Shown here: in pieces, positions 17,385-29,290 of the stretch
Layout: each line of letters opens with the position of its first letter
Numbering within the stretch: the first letter of the stretch is position 1
Source: a bacterium
Lineage (GTDB): Bacteria > UBA10199 > DSSB01
DNA: 47,046 bases
Direction of reading: 5' to 3'
Assembly (NCBI GenBank): GCA_035281585.1
Contig: DATEDP010000044.1
Coordinates: 1-47,046, forward strand
Notes under the pieces: generated by a model
What the model was told of the DNA's origin: nothing
Seen by the model: the letters and a program-made list of their open reading frames with translations, nothing else
Database searches by the model: none
Made by a program: the position numbers and the translations under genes

Positions 17385-20300
17385 TTAAAGTTTTTGGTGC
17401 GTCCGCATTTTTTCGGTAAAGCTTTCCCGCTCCTCTTCGCTCAAAGCCTCTTCACCATTCAATTCGATGAGGTTGGGCAGGTTTTTGGATTCTCGAATGA
17501 CTTGGGTTGCCGCTTCGTCAATCGGATTGAAGGTTAAATCGAGGTATCGCAGGTTGATCAAGTGATTGGATTCCGCAATGGCGCGCGCGCCCGCGGCGCC
17601 GATGTCATTGTCCCCAAGATTCAGGGCTTGCAGGTTGGTCAGCCCACTGGATCCTGCAATGGCTTGAGCCCCCGCATTTCCGATGGCATTGTCCGCAATA
17701 TCCAAGGCTTGCAGGTTAGTCAGAACTTTGGACTGCGCAATGGCTCGCGCCCCCTCAGCGCCGATCGAGCCGCCCCCGAGTTTCAAGGATCGAAGATTGG
17801 CAAGAGCAGCGGACCCCGCAATGGCTTCGGCGCCTTCCTCGCCGATGTAGTTAATCCCAAGATCCAAGGCTTGCAGATTGGTGAGCGTCTTGGACCGCGC
17901 AATGGCTAGCACGCCTTCCTCGCCGAATTGATTGAACTCGAGATTCAAGGACCTCAGGTTGGCCAGAGCGCCGGATTCGGCGATGGCCAGCGCGCCCGCG
18001 TCGCCGATGTCGTTGTTCCCAAGGTGCAAGGTTTGCAGATTGCCGAGGGTCTTGGACTCCGCAATGGCTTGGGCACCGACCTCGCCGATGAAATTGTAAC
18101 TGACGTTCAAGGACCGCAGATTAACCAGGGTGTTGGATTTCGCAATGGCGCGCGCACCCCCATTTCGGAAGGAACCGTTGTGCGAAAGATCCAAGGATTG
18201 CAGGTTGGTGAATGTCTTGGACTCCGCAACGGCGCGCGCGTCGGCCTCGTCGATTCCACTGCAAGTAAGCGCCAAGGATTCGAGCCGGCTCAACGCCGAA
18301 GACCGCGCTATGGAGGCAAGATTTTGGTCCAGTTGAGAGCCATGGATTCGCAGCCTGCGCAGACCGGCGAGATGCCTTAAGCGCTCCCCGGCGAGAGGCC
18401 ATACTTTGTCTTTCGAAAAATACTCCAATTCAATGCCTTCCAGCAGGCTCGCATGAGGGCTTTGGAAAAAACGGTCCCAGTTTTCTTGAGTGGCGCCCGG
18501 GCTTTTATCGCCTTCCAAAACGAGACTGAAACCTTTCTCGAGATGGAAGTCGATCCTGATTGACAAATGGAAGTCTTCCTCGATCGTAGCTGCTATTTTC
18601 GACCGAATTCGATGGATTTGATTCTCAATCCAGGCGGCTGGTTCGGAGCCGTAGCCTTGATCCAGCAATTCTTGCCGCTTGATTTCGAGCGCGATCCACT
18701 CGCCGCGAGGGTCTCCGGCTGATTGGAGAAAGTCGCCGATGACGGAATAGTGGGCCGTGATCTCGTCGCCCTCCGCTTCTTTATCTCGGAGAGCGACGAG
18801 ATCTTGCTCCAAATCCCTTAGCGTGGTTTTGACCTCAGAATCCGTCGGGGAAGGGTCCCAACCGCCAAGCCCTCCGGCGCTTAACGCGGCCCACATGGGA
18901 GCGAAGAGAGGATTTTTCATCCATTGCCGCCGGGTTTTTAGCGTCGTCGGGAGCGCGAATGAGGATTCCGCCGGAGCGATGGCTGCGCCAGTGCGCTTGT
19001 TTTGCATGGCCACTGCGCCGATTTGCAATCCACCGCCGGCGAGGCAGATCTTGGCGATCTCTTGGATCTCGCCGAGGCTCAAGGCTTGGAAGTTGCCGTC
19101 CAAGGCTTGGCGGACGTATTGGTCGAGGACTTCCTCGACCGCTTCGAGGCCGGTGTCGGAGAGAAGGTTCAGCGCTCCCTTGGAGCCGTGGCTCAGGTAA
19201 CGGGCGGCTAGGTCCTTAAGAAGATACTTCTCAACGCTCTGGCCGCCGGCCTGGGCCAGCGGCGTCACCAAGGCCATCGAGGCCCCGGTCGAGAGAGCAT
19301 CCTTGAGCCACTTTTCGATGGTGTCTTTCTCGACCCGAACTTCGCCGGTCGAGACGGCGAGGGCGTTCTCCATCGTGGCCATCGTCGCGCCCCAGAGAAA
19401 GCCCTGGACCGGCCTCAAGGCCGTCATTCCGGTGATGAAGTTGCGGATGGCGGAGAGCGCCGCCGGCCCTCGGGCCACCGCGGCGCTGCCCTGGGCGGCA
19501 AGACTCAAGCCTCGGGTCGCTGTGGCCGCGATCAAGATCGTTCCGAGGGTTTGAATGAAGCCTAAAAGCTGCTCGCCGCCGCTCATCTCGGCGGCCTCAA
19601 GTCCTTGATGAAGGGCATTTCCCTCTTTTAAGAGCTCTTGGAGCCTGTCGACTTGAGTTTGAACTTCTTCGGCCGTCTCGGCATTTTTTAGCTTCTTGAT
19701 CAGGCTGTCTATTTCTCGGTTGGCTCCTTCGATATCCTGGATGTCGCCGGCTTTGGCCAGATTGGCGAGATTGGAGATCCCTCGGGAAAGGGCCTTGTGC
19801 TGCTTGTAGCCGTACCAGAGCTCCTGCTTGGTCTGCTCCAGACCCTGGATCAGCGAGACCACCGCCTCTTTGAGCTTCGGGTCTTTGATCTTGAGCTCGG
19901 TTTTCTTGGTAAAGATCGCCTCGCCCGACTCCTGGGCGTATTTCCAACGGTCGGATAAGGTGAGCAATGCCTCATAGGGGGCTTTTAGCTCCGGGCTTCG
20001 GCTCTCGAAGCGCTCTTTAAAGCCCTGGCCGGAGAATTGATGCTTCACCCAGGTATAGCTCTGGCTTTCCTTGGGCTCGGCGATGCCGTCTTTTAGGAAA
20101 TCCTGGAGCTCTTCGTTGAACTTTTGCAGCTCTTCTTCGCTCTCGATCTTGTCGGCCTTGGCCAGGAGCCGCTCGGCCTTCTCGATCATCCAGGCATTGA
20201 GGCCATAGGGCTTCTCGCCCAAGGGCTCGTTGAAATAATCGGCGTCGGCGGCCAAGAGCCAAAGCCCGGCCAGCTTGCCTTTGACTTGAAGGATCGGATC

Positions 20301-21164
20301 CAAGCTCTTCGAGCCTTGAAGCCGAAGCTCTTCCATTTCCTTGATTTCATGAGGTTTGATTTTAAGGCCGGTGGAGCTCTCCAAGTGAATCACGCCGGTC
20401 ACTTGCTCCGGATGTTTCAAATAGAGCTCACGGCGCGAGGCAAAGTCTTTTTCTTTCTCGTCCTTCGCATTCAAAGCCGAAGCCGCCACCCGGGAGGCGT
20501 GATCGACGTCTTCTTCGTTAACGCCCAAGTTCCAATAGTTCCACAGCGAGATCTTCTGGGTGATGAAGTGCTCCCAGTCGGGCGAAACCCGGGCCACCGC
20601 CTTGGCGAGGTCAGCTCGCTGCTCCAGGGAATAATGGGATTTATCGTCAAAGATAGTCTGAATCCGCTTTCGGCCCGAGCTCGAATTCAAATGGCTTTGA
20701 GCAAAATGATCGGCGTCGACCTCGATCAAGCGGGCTTGGAATTTTCCCAAAAGCTCCGAAGCTTCGGCAGCCGAAACGAAGACGGAGTAGTCGGGATCGA
20801 TTTCCTGATAGATCAAAGCCAGCAGCTCGGAGAATTCCCCGTCTTCCAAGAGCCGCTGGTAGGGATCGCTGAAGCTGGAATGGTCGTTCAGCTCGGCTTG
20901 GGTCTGCAAAAAGGAAAAGAGCTCCTCGCGGCTTCCCACCTTGATTCGCGAGACATCCAAAGCCCCTTCGGCGTCCCGCAGCGGGGCCGGCACCAAAGGC
21001 CCCAAGAGCCGCTTGAGCTCCTCGCGCACCGAGCGGTGCCGGACGCTCAAGCCCGCCTCATCCGGCGAGTGCTTCAGCAAGCTCGGGTCATAGCCGGCGG
21101 CGTGGAAGTCCCCGAGCTCCTTAGCCCAATCGAATTTGCTTAAGTTTTTGGATTTTTCCGACAT
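17385..21164 (-). CDS. Large leucine-rich-repeat protein with repeat-companion domain
   Basis: A 1259-residue protein, not assignable to a known function. Residues 1-540 are charged, helical and partly coiled-coil. Residues about 550-720 form a hydrophobic Gly/Ala-rich helical region (LLGFIQTLGTILIAATA, then ATMATMENALA) that could insert into or pack against a membrane. A segment near 810-860 (LQSAGDPRGEWIALEIKRQE) matches the repeat-companion domain TIGR02996 seen beside LRRs in Gemmata and Myxococcus-like bacteria. Residues 936-1232 are ten to eleven ribonuclease-inhibitor-like LRRs. There is no signal peptide and no NTPase motif. ATG 21164 has only a GAGAG stretch upstream. Its 155-base leader is AT-rich. 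The protein may be an intracellular or host-directed recognition or effector protein; this is inference. Confidence 0.8.
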   Translation of the reverse strand: MSEKSKNLSKFDWAKELGDFHAAGYDPSLLKHSPDEAGLSVRHRSVREELKRLLGPLVPAPLRDAEGALDVSRIKVGSREELFSFLQTQAELNDHSSFSDPYQRLLEDGEFSELLALIYQEIDPDYSVFVSAAEASELLGKFQARLIEVDADHFAQSHLNSSSGRKRIQTIFDDKSHYSLEQRADLAKAVARVSPDWEHFITQKISLWNYWNLGVNEEDVDHASRVAASALNAKDEKEKDFASRRELYLKHPEQVTGVIHLESSTGLKIKPHEIKEMEELRLQGSKSLDPILQVKGKLAGLWLLAADADYFNEPLGEKPYGLNAWMIEKAERLLAKADKIESEEELQKFNEELQDFLKDGIAEPKESQSYTWVKHQFSGQGFKERFESRSPELKAPYEALLTLSDRWKYAQESGEAIFTKKTELKIKDPKLKEAVVSLIQGLEQTKQELWYGYKQHKALSRGISNLANLAKAGDIQDIEGANREIDSLIKKLKNAETAEEVQTQVDRLQELLKEGNALHQGLEAAEMSGGEQLLGFIQTLGTILIAATATRGLSLAAQGSAAVARGPAALSAIRNFITGMTALRPVQGFLWGATMATMENALAVSTGEVRVEKDTIEKWLKDALSTGASMALVTPLAQAGGQSVEKYLLKDLAARYLSHGSKGALNLLSDTGLEAVEEVLDQYVRQALDGNFQALSLGEIQEIAKICLAGGGLQIGAVAMQNKRTGAAIAPAESSFALPTTLKTRRQWMKNPLFAPMWAALSAGGLGGWDPSPTDSEVKTTLRDLEQDLVALRDKEAEGDEITAHYSVIGDFLQSAGDPRGEWIALEIKRQELLDQGYGSEPAAWIENQIHRIRSKIAATIEEDFHLSIRIDFHLEKGFSLVLEGDKSPGATQENWDRFFQSPHASLLEGIELEYFSKDKVWPLAGERLRHLAGLRRLRIHGSQLDQNLASIARSSALSRLESLALTCSGIDEADARAVAESKTFTNLQSLDLSHNGSFRNGGARAIAKSNTLVNLRSLNVSYNFIGEVGAQAIAESKTLGNLQTLHLGNNDIGDAGALAIAESGALANLRSLNLEFNQFGEEGVLAIARSKTLTNLQALDLGINYIGEEGAEAIAGSAALANLRSLKLGGGSIGAEGARAIAQSKVLTNLQALDIADNAIGNAGAQAIAGSSGLTNLQALNLGDNDIGAAGARAIAESNHLINLRYLDLTFNPIDEAATQVIRESKNLPNLIELNGEEALSEEERESFTEKMRTHQKL
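17469..18359 (-). repeat. 81-bp-period leucine-rich-repeat array
   Basis: This segment encodes residues 936-1232 of the LRR protein. Units are 27 residues (81 bp), with one of 28 and the first of 26. The consensus is SLxLxxNxIGxxGA, then xAIAxSxxLxNL. The units are similar enough at DNA level (recurring GCAATGGC, and AGGTTGGTCA-like blocks on the plus strand) to suggest growth by tandem duplication, so copy number may vary between strains. Confidence 0.85.
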
Positions 21165-21319
21165 GATCTCTCACAAGCAATACTGCAGGGGAGATGCCAA
21201 TGCCGATTTACAGATAAGTTATTGATATAAATGGTAATTATGAAAAGAATCGAACGGAAATTAATACTTAAAGTTCACGTTTTGTAATCAAATGGGAAGG
21301 CCTGCCCCTCAAACGAAAA

Positions 21320-22618
21320 CTAGCCCGAAATCTTCACAAATTCTTCGTCTTCCTTGAGCGAGCCCAGGCCGTTGACTACGACCCGGTCGCCGTTGCGAAG
21401 GCCGCTCTTAATTTCGATCAGCCCTTCCATCGAGACGCCGGTTTCGACTTCGCGCTTCTCGGCGACCTGGCCCCTCACGACGTAGACGTACTTTCTAGTG
21501 CCGTCGCTTTGCACCGCATTGGCCGGAACCAGCAGGCCTTGATGCGACTTGTTGGCGATGGCGAGGTTGGCGATGCCTTCCATTCCGCCCTTGATGCGTA
21601 GAGCTTGGTTGGCGACGCGGATCCGCAGCTCCAAGGTCTTCTTCACCGGATCGAGCTCGGCGCCGATGAAGCTGATCTCGCCGCCGAAGGTTTCGCCGCC
21701 CAAATCGGGAACGGTCACCCGGGCTTCCATGTTCTTGTCGAGCCGGGCGATGTCTTCCTTGGGCAGCTGGAGCGTGAGCTCGATCGGGTCGATCTTGACG
21801 ATCTCGACCAAGACCTCCTCGGGCTTGACCATCGAGCCCTCGGCGATCGGAATCTTGGCGACGAAGCCGTCGACCGCCGCCTGAATCGTGCTGCCGGCCA
21901 ATTGGCGCTCGGAGATGGCCAGCTCGGCTTTGATCCGGTCGACCCGGGCCTGATCCAAGGCGACCCGGTCCTCGCTGGCTTCGGCCGGAACCGCCGGGGC
22001 CGGTGCGGTGGGAGTCGCGCGTTGGCTGCCGAAAGGCCGCCGCGGAAAACGGCGGAAAGGGAAGCGCCGCGGGAAAGGCGTGCTCTCGGTGGGCTCGGCC
22101 GCCGGGCTGGCTTCGTCGGTCACGACGTCTTGGGCGGCGTTGTCTTCCTCGATCGGGGGGTTCGCGTCTTCGATGGCTTCTTGTTGGGCGGCGGCCAAGT
22201 CTTCGATGGCGGTTTCGATGGCGTCGACGGTTCCGTCGGAGGTCCCGCGATTGCTGTCGAGCTCGAGCTGGGCCTCGGCCTCGCGCAGCTCGGCCCGCTG
22301 CCGCTCCAAGACATAGGGTAATTTTTCATCGTCGATCTTGAGCAGGGTTTCGCCGGCGGCGACCTGCTGGCCCTCGATCACCGAGAGGGCTTGGACCTTT
22401 CCGGTGAAATCGCTTTTGACCTGGAGCCGCTCCGAAGGGCTGAAGCTTCCCTTCAAGTCGATGGCATCGGGGATGTCGCGGGAGACGACCGCGGCGACGC
22501 CGACGCTGTAAACCTTGTCGTTGGGTCCCGGAATGTCTTTCTTCTTGGCCATTTTCCCGCAGGCGGGGGTGAGCGCCAGGGTGAGTGCCAAAATCGAGGC
22601 CGCGGAGATTTTTCGCAT
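21320..22618 (-). CDS. RND-type efflux periplasmic adaptor lipoprotein (HlyD/MFP family)
   Basis: A 432-residue adaptor. The lipoprotein signal MRKISAASILALTLALTPAC puts the lipid on Cys20. First lipoyl half: GKVQALSVIEGQQVAAGETLLKID represented by VIEGQQVAAGETLL; second half STIQAAVDGFVAKIPIAEGS; then the beta-barrel (DPIELTLQLPKED, DLGGETFGGEISFIG) and membrane-proximal part (VPANAVQ, VNGLGSLKEDEEF). Instead of a coiled-coil hairpin, the two lipoyl halves are joined by about 90 residues of acidic and Pro/Ala-rich sequence with a basic PFRRFPRRPF block. No pump or outer-membrane channel gene adjoins it. ATG 22618 is preferred, with a GAAGTGAG ribosome-binding site; a GTG at 22630 is an alternative. 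Confidence 0.88.
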   Translation of the reverse strand: MRKISAASILALTLALTPACGKMAKKKDIPGPNDKVYSVGVAAVVSRDIPDAIDLKGSFSPSERLQVKSDFTGKVQALSVIEGQQVAAGETLLKIDDEKLPYVLERQRAELREAEAQLELDSNRGTSDGTVDAIETAIEDLAAAQQEAIEDANPPIEEDNAAQDVVTDEASPAAEPTESTPFPRRFPFRRFPRRPFGSQRATPTAPAPAVPAEASEDRVALDQARVDRIKAELAISERQLAGSTIQAAVDGFVAKIPIAEGSMVKPEEVLVEIVKIDPIELTLQLPKEDIARLDKNMEARVTVPDLGGETFGGEISFIGAELDPVKKTLELRIRVANQALRIKGGMEGIANLAIANKSHQGLLVPANAVQSDGTRKYVYVVRGQVAEKREVETGVSMEGLIEIKSGLRNGDRVVVNGLGSLKEDEEFVKISG

Positions 22619-22633
22619 GGATGTTCTCACTTC

Positions 22634-22652
22634 GCAAAATTTGCAATTTTGC
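22634..22652. promoter_or_regulatory. Inverted repeat in the adaptor gene leader (1)
   Basis: GCAAAATT and AATTTTGC arms around TGC, starting 15 bases upstream of the adaptor ATG. Position and symmetry suit a repressor site, such as those controlling efflux genes; no regulator gene is adjacent. Confidence 0.4.
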
Positions 22653-22657
22653 TGCGC

Positions 22658-22676
22658 GGATCGGCAAAGCCGATCC
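22658..22676. promoter_or_regulatory. Inverted repeat in the adaptor gene leader (2)
   Basis: GGATCGGC and GCCGATCC arms with an AAA loop (TTT on the minus strand), 5 bases beyond the first inverted repeat. The GC-rich stem could be a leader hairpin in the adaptor mRNA or a second binding site. Confidence 0.4.
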
Positions 22677-22758
22677 TTGCCGGTTTTAATAAGTCAGACG
22701 GGGGAAATTGCAATCGAAAACTCAACGCTAAGGGTGCGCAAAACTTAAAGCTTTTGTC

Positions 22759-22787
22759 TTGACACCCCCAAGCGCCAAGGTTAGTCG
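22759..22787 (+). promoter_or_regulatory. Possible promoter for glyQS
   Basis: TTGACA at 22759-22764 is a perfect -35 element, with TAGTCG at 22782-22787 after 17 bases as a poor -10. Transcription would start about 22 bases before the ATG of glyQS. The -35 is strong, the -10 is not, so this is tentative. Confidence 0.35.
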
Positions 22788-22815
22788 AGCCGGGCGTTTA
22801 AGGTAAAAAATCCAC

Positions 22816-24147
22816 ATGGAAAAACTAGTTTCTCTCGCCAAGCGACGGGGCTTCATCTTTCAATCCAGCGAAATCTACGGCGGCATCAACGGCTTTTGGG
22901 ATTACGGCCCGGTCGGGGTCGAATTACGGAATAACATCAAGAACTTCTGGTGGGAACGGATGGTCCGGCTGCGCGACGACGTGGTCGGGGTCGATACCTC
23001 GATCATCGCCCACCCCCAGACTTGGGTGGCCAGCGGCCACGTGGCCAGCTTTTCCGACCCGATGGTCGACTGCAAGACCTGCAAAGGCCGATTTCGAGCC
23101 GACCACATCGAATCCTTGCCCTGCGGCCAGAAGCCTTCCTTGACCGTCCAGCAATGCGCGGTCGACCACAAGGGCCCCGGCGAGCTGACCGAGGTCCGCC
23201 AATTCAACCTAATGTTCGAAACTTTCGTCGGCGCGATCCGTGACGAGAACGCCAAGGCTTACCTCCGGCCCGAAACCTGCCAGTCGATCTTCACCCAGTT
23301 CAAGAACGTCCAGATCGTCTCGCGCCAGAAGATTCCCTTCGGCATCGCCCAGATCGGCAAGAGCTTCCGCAATGAGATTACGCCGCGCAATTTCATCTTC
23401 CGGTCCCGCGAATTCGAGCAGATGGAGATGGAATTCTTCATCAAGCCCGACGACGAGGCCGAGGCCCAGAAGTGGTACGAGTACTGGATCGACTATCGCT
23501 TCCAGTGGTTCCTCGATTTGGGAGTGAAGCCCGACAAGCTGCGCAAGCGACCCCATCGCCCGGACGAGCTGGCCCACTACGCCAAGGGCTGCGTCGACAT
23601 CGAGTACGAGTTTCCCTTCGGGGTCTCCGAGCTCGAGGGCATCGCCAACCGCGGCAACTACGATTTGAGCCAGCACATCAAGGAAAGCGGCAAGGACCTG
23701 AGCTACTTCGACGAGGTCACCAAGGAGAAGTTCGTCCCGGCGGTGGTCGAGACTTCGCTCGGCGTCGACCGGACCCTGCTGACGGTTTTCGCCGACGCCT
23801 ACGCCGAGGACACGGTCGAGGGCGAGGAGCGGACGGTCCTGCGCTTTTCGCCCCGGGTGGCCCCCTTCAAGGTCGCGGTTTTCCCCCTGAGCCGCAAGCT
23901 CGCCGAGCCGGCAATGAGGCTTGAGAAAGAGCTGCGCAAGCGCTATGCCACCGACTATGACGACGTCGGCAGCATCGGGAAGCGCTACCGGCGCCATGAC
24001 GAAATCGGCACTCCTTTCGCGGTGACCTACGACTTCCAGTCCGAGGAGGACAAGCAAGTCACGGTCCGGGATCGCGACAGCACCAAGCAAGAACGCGTTT
24101 CGATCGACCAGCTCGAGGGTTATTTGAAGGATCGTTTGCAACTGTAG
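22816..24147 (+). CDS. glyQS: Glycyl-tRNA synthetase, alpha2 type
   Basis: Class II aminoacyl-tRNA synthetase that charges tRNA-Gly. The 443-residue protein is the single-chain dimeric form, as in archaea, eukaryotes and some bacteria, not the GlyQ/GlyS tetramer. It opens [23 protein letters not shown], with motif 1 region [19 protein letters not shown] zinc-like CKTC segment lies in the insertion ([10 protein letters not shown]), motif 2 is [16 protein letters not shown], and motif 3 is [12 protein letters not shown]. The C-terminal anticodon-binding domain ([34 protein letters not shown]) is present. The TAG stop begins repeat R3. It is followed after 43 bases by ppdK on the same strand. 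Confidence 0.96.
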   Translation: MEKLVSLAKRRGFIFQSSEIYGGINGFWDYGPVGVELRNNIKNFWWERMVRLRDDVVGVDTSIIAHPQTWVASGHVASFSDPMVDCKTCKGRFRADHIESLPCGQKPSLTVQQCAVDHKGPGELTEVRQFNLMFETFVGAIRDENAKAYLRPETCQSIFTQFKNVQIVSRQKIPFGIAQIGKSFRNEITPRNFIFRSREFEQMEMEFFIKPDDEAEAQKWYEYWIDYRFQWFLDLGVKPDKLRKRPHRPDELAHYAKGCVDIEYEFPFGVSELEGIANRGNYDLSQHIKESGKDLSYFDEVTKEKFVPAVVETSLGVDRTLLTVFADAYAEDTVEGEERTVLRFSPRVAPFKVAVFPLSRKLAEPAMRLEKELRKRYATDYDDVGSIGKRYRRHDEIGTPFAVTYDFQSEEDKQVTVRDRDSTKQERVSIDQLEGYLKDRLQL

Positions 24148-24168
24148 GGGCACCCCTTGCGGGTGCCC
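24144..24168. repeat. Dispersed palindrome family R3, copy 1 (contains glyQS stop)
   Basis: A 25-base element beginning GTAGGGGCACCCC and ending GCGGGTGCCC, with GGGCACCC/GGGTGCCC arms. An exact inverted copy lies at 42363-42387. The TAG stop of glyQS (24145-24147) is inside its left edge. Short spacing to ppdK suggests an mRNA processing or attenuation hairpin. Confidence 0.85.
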
Positions 24169-24190
24169 AAGGCACGGCGAAGGAAATCTT

Positions 24191-26862
<2,672 letters not shown>

Positions 26863-26863
<1 letters not shown>

Positions 26864-28146
26864 TGTCGGGCCTCAAGAAGAAACTCGGAATCCTCGGCTT
26901 GCTCCTATTGGGGACGGCCTCCTGCGCCGACGACACCTCCATCTTCAAGAACATCCCCTTGACCCTCGACCCGATCTTGCTGGCCAACCCGATCGCGATG
27001 GTCGGCTCCAGCGGCTCGAAGCGGCTCTACGTCGCCAACTCCAACAACGAGGTTCTCTGGTTCGACTCGTCTTTTTACGTCCTCGACATCAGCAACCCGG
27101 TCGCGCCGACCGCGGTGGCGGTGATTTCGATCCCCAATTTCTCGGGCAATATGCTGCTCGACGAGGCCCGGGGCTTCGTCTACCTGCCCAACCGCCAAAG
27201 CCCCGACGAGTCCACCACCGTCGATCATGTGCTCCGGATCAACATCAACGAGGCCTCGCCGGCCTTCCTCAACGTCGAAATTTTCGAGTCCGGCGAGGAT
27301 CCCTTCGGCGGCTTCTTCGACGGCGTCGATTCGCTCTACGTCTGCGCCGACGGCGAGGCTCTGCGCTACGACGTCAACAACCTGACCAATTTCACCGCGG
27401 TCGACCTGGCGGTCACCACCGCCGACGGAAGGCTGATCGAGGCCGACGACACCCGCGAGCTTTCGCTCTCGCCGTCCGGCAACAATCTCTTCGTGACCAA
27501 CCGGACCGACAGCATGTTGATCCTCAACGTCAGCCAGTTCCCCGCTCCGACCGCGCCGGGCCGGACCAATTTGGGCACCGAGGCCGTCGACTACATCGTC
27601 AACGGCACGATCTCGACCCGCGGCGCGACCCGCGACTCCCGCTTCCTCTACATCGTCGACGGCGTGCCGCCGGAGCTGCGGGTGATGAGCGACGTCGGCT
27701 TGGCGCCGGTCAACGGCGCGCCCCAAGAGATCACCACCGGCTCGCTTCAGGTGGCCTCGATCCCGGTCGGCAGCGACCCCGGCGAAGTCATCGTCGATGA
27801 GGTCAACCGGCGGGCCTACGTCGCCAACACCGACGATGACACCGTTTCGGTCATCGACACCGACCTTTTCGTCGAGATCACCCGGGTGGCGGTCGACAAC
27901 AATCTGCCGCCGAACTTCGATCCGGGCGACGGGCCTTTCCCCTTGGCGCTGGCCAATGTCGACGGCAAGAACTACCTCTACGTGGGCAATTTCTTCAGCA
28001 ACAACATTACGGTGGTGGACGCCGACGCTTTGGCGGTCCTTTCCTCTTTCCCCGACATTCCTGAATTTGAAGAGGACGAAAGTGAAGATGATGACATCGA
28101 CTTCGACAGCGTTACCCAAACTCCGGGCTTCGGCAACACGATTTAA
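26863..28146 (+). CDS. Beta-propeller lipoprotein (YncE-like), first of pair
   Basis: A 427-residue lipoprotein with signal MSGLKKKLGILGLLLLGTASC (acylated Cys21). The mature protein has repeated propeller strands of the YVTN type: RLYVANSNNEVLWFD, GFVYLPN, NLFVTNRTDSMLIL, RRAYVANTDDDTVSVIDTD and LYVGNFFSNNITVVDADAL. It is probably a seven-bladed propeller at the outer or inner membrane surface; ligand unknown. The C-terminus is a strongly acidic tail (EFEEDESEDDDIDFD). The start ATG overlaps the ppdK stop by one base; a TTG one codon upstream is an alternative. Its last 65 bases overlap the start of the next gene in another frame. Confidence 0.85.
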
Positions 28147-29290
28147 GCGGTTCGGAATCGCCGGATTCCTCGCGGCGCTCAGCCTGCTGGGCCTTGGCTG
28201 CTCGGGCAACGACGAGAACGATCTTTTGCTTTTCCCGGCCATCGTCGCGGTCGATTCGGAGTTGAACCGGGTCTTCGTCGTCGACAATGAGTTCAACGGG
28301 CTGAACCTCGTCGACCCGCTCATCGATCAGGCCATCGGCTTCGGGGGCGACGACCAGCCCTTGCTCGACGGCGAGGACGAGCAGCTCTTGCCGCTCTTCC
28401 CCTCCAACGCCGCGGTTGCGGCGTTGCCCGGCGGGGTTTCCCGGCTATTCGTGGTCGGCGGCGGCGTGGCGCCGATGAATCAGGTCACGGTCCTCGACTT
28501 CGACGACGTCAACTTGATTCGGCGGGCGACATTCTCCCCGATCGCGGTCGCCGGCACCGAAGAGGATTTTCTGCCCGGCGTGACGGTGGCGCCCGACCAG
28601 GGTTTGCTCTTCGTCTCGAACTCGGCCAGCGGCATGGTTCACGCTTATCAGATCGAAAGCGGCGCCGAAGCCGTCGGCTCGCCGATCGCGGTCGGCGGAA
28701 TTCCCGGACGGATGAACTTCGATCCGGTCAGCGGCCTCTTGGTCGTTTCCAACGCCGGGCTGACGACGGTTTCATTCATCGACGCCGACGATTTGGCGGC
28801 GCCGGTTCAAACATTGGAAGTGGGGATGACCACCCGCGACGCCGCGGTTGCGAGCAATGGCAGCGGGAGCGCGCTCTTCGTCAACGGCAGCCAGCTCAAC
28901 CTGGCCCGGGTCTTCCGGCTCAATTTGGCCAACTTGCCGGCTTCGGTCCAGCTTTTCGAGCTGGCGCCCAATGCGCCCGACGTGCCGATTCCCGACCCCA
29001 ACTTCGTGCCCGGTACCTTGAACTACGCCAAGGCCGCGCCGCTCACCGACGGCCGGGTCGCCGGCTTCTTCACGATGTCGACCGGCGATTTGGTCGAGCT
29101 GGACCTGTCGCCGGATTTGACCACCCTGACGCCGGCCATCACTTTGGTCGGCGCGATCAGCGCCGAGGGTTTGGATACCTACGTCAACGCTTCGGGCCAG
29201 GCGACCAAGGTCTATTACGCGTCGCCCGGCGTCGGCACCCTCACCGCGGTCAACCCGCTCAATAACCTCTTCATCGATCAGATTCCCTAA
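28082..29290 (+). CDS. Beta-propeller lipoprotein, second of pair
   Basis: A 402-residue lipoprotein with a basic n-region (LRASATRFKRFG), hydrophobic core and lipobox LGLGC. The mature part shows propeller-like strands: RVFVVDNEFNGLNLVD, RLFVVGGGVAPMNQVTVLD, GLLFVSNSASGMVHAYQ, GLLVVSNAGLTTVSFIDADD. The start is uncertain: GTG 28082 has AGAGG six bases before it; ATG 28088 or 28091 are possible. Either way the gene begins inside the acidic tail of the preceding gene, an overlap of about 60 bases, suggesting translational coupling. The TAA stop overlaps by 3 bases the convergent TAG of the next gene. Likely works with the preceding lipoprotein; role unknown. Confidence 0.8.
   Translation: MKMMTSTSTALPKLRASATRFKRFGIAGFLAALSLLGLGCSGNDENDLLLFPAIVAVDSELNRVFVVDNEFNGLNLVDPLIDQAIGFGGDDQPLLDGEDEQLLPLFPSNAAVAALPGGVSRLFVVGGGVAPMNQVTVLDFDDVNLIRRATFSPIAVAGTEEDFLPGVTVAPDQGLLFVSNSASGMVHAYQIESGAEAVGSPIAVGGIPGRMNFDPVSGLLVVSNAGLTTVSFIDADDLAAPVQTLEVGMTTRDAAVASNGSGSALFVNGSQLNLARVFRLNLANLPASVQLFELAPNAPDVPIPDPNFVPGTLNYAKAAPLTDGRVAGFFTMSTGDLVELDLSPDLTTLTPAITLVGAISAEGLDTYVNASGQATKVYYASPGVGTLTAVNPLNNLFIDQIP

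Noticed and set aside
17469-18359. CRISPR-like array suggested by the regular 81-bp period
   Set aside because: The repeats are in frame, continuous and encode leucine-rich repeats; there are no spacers or cas genes.
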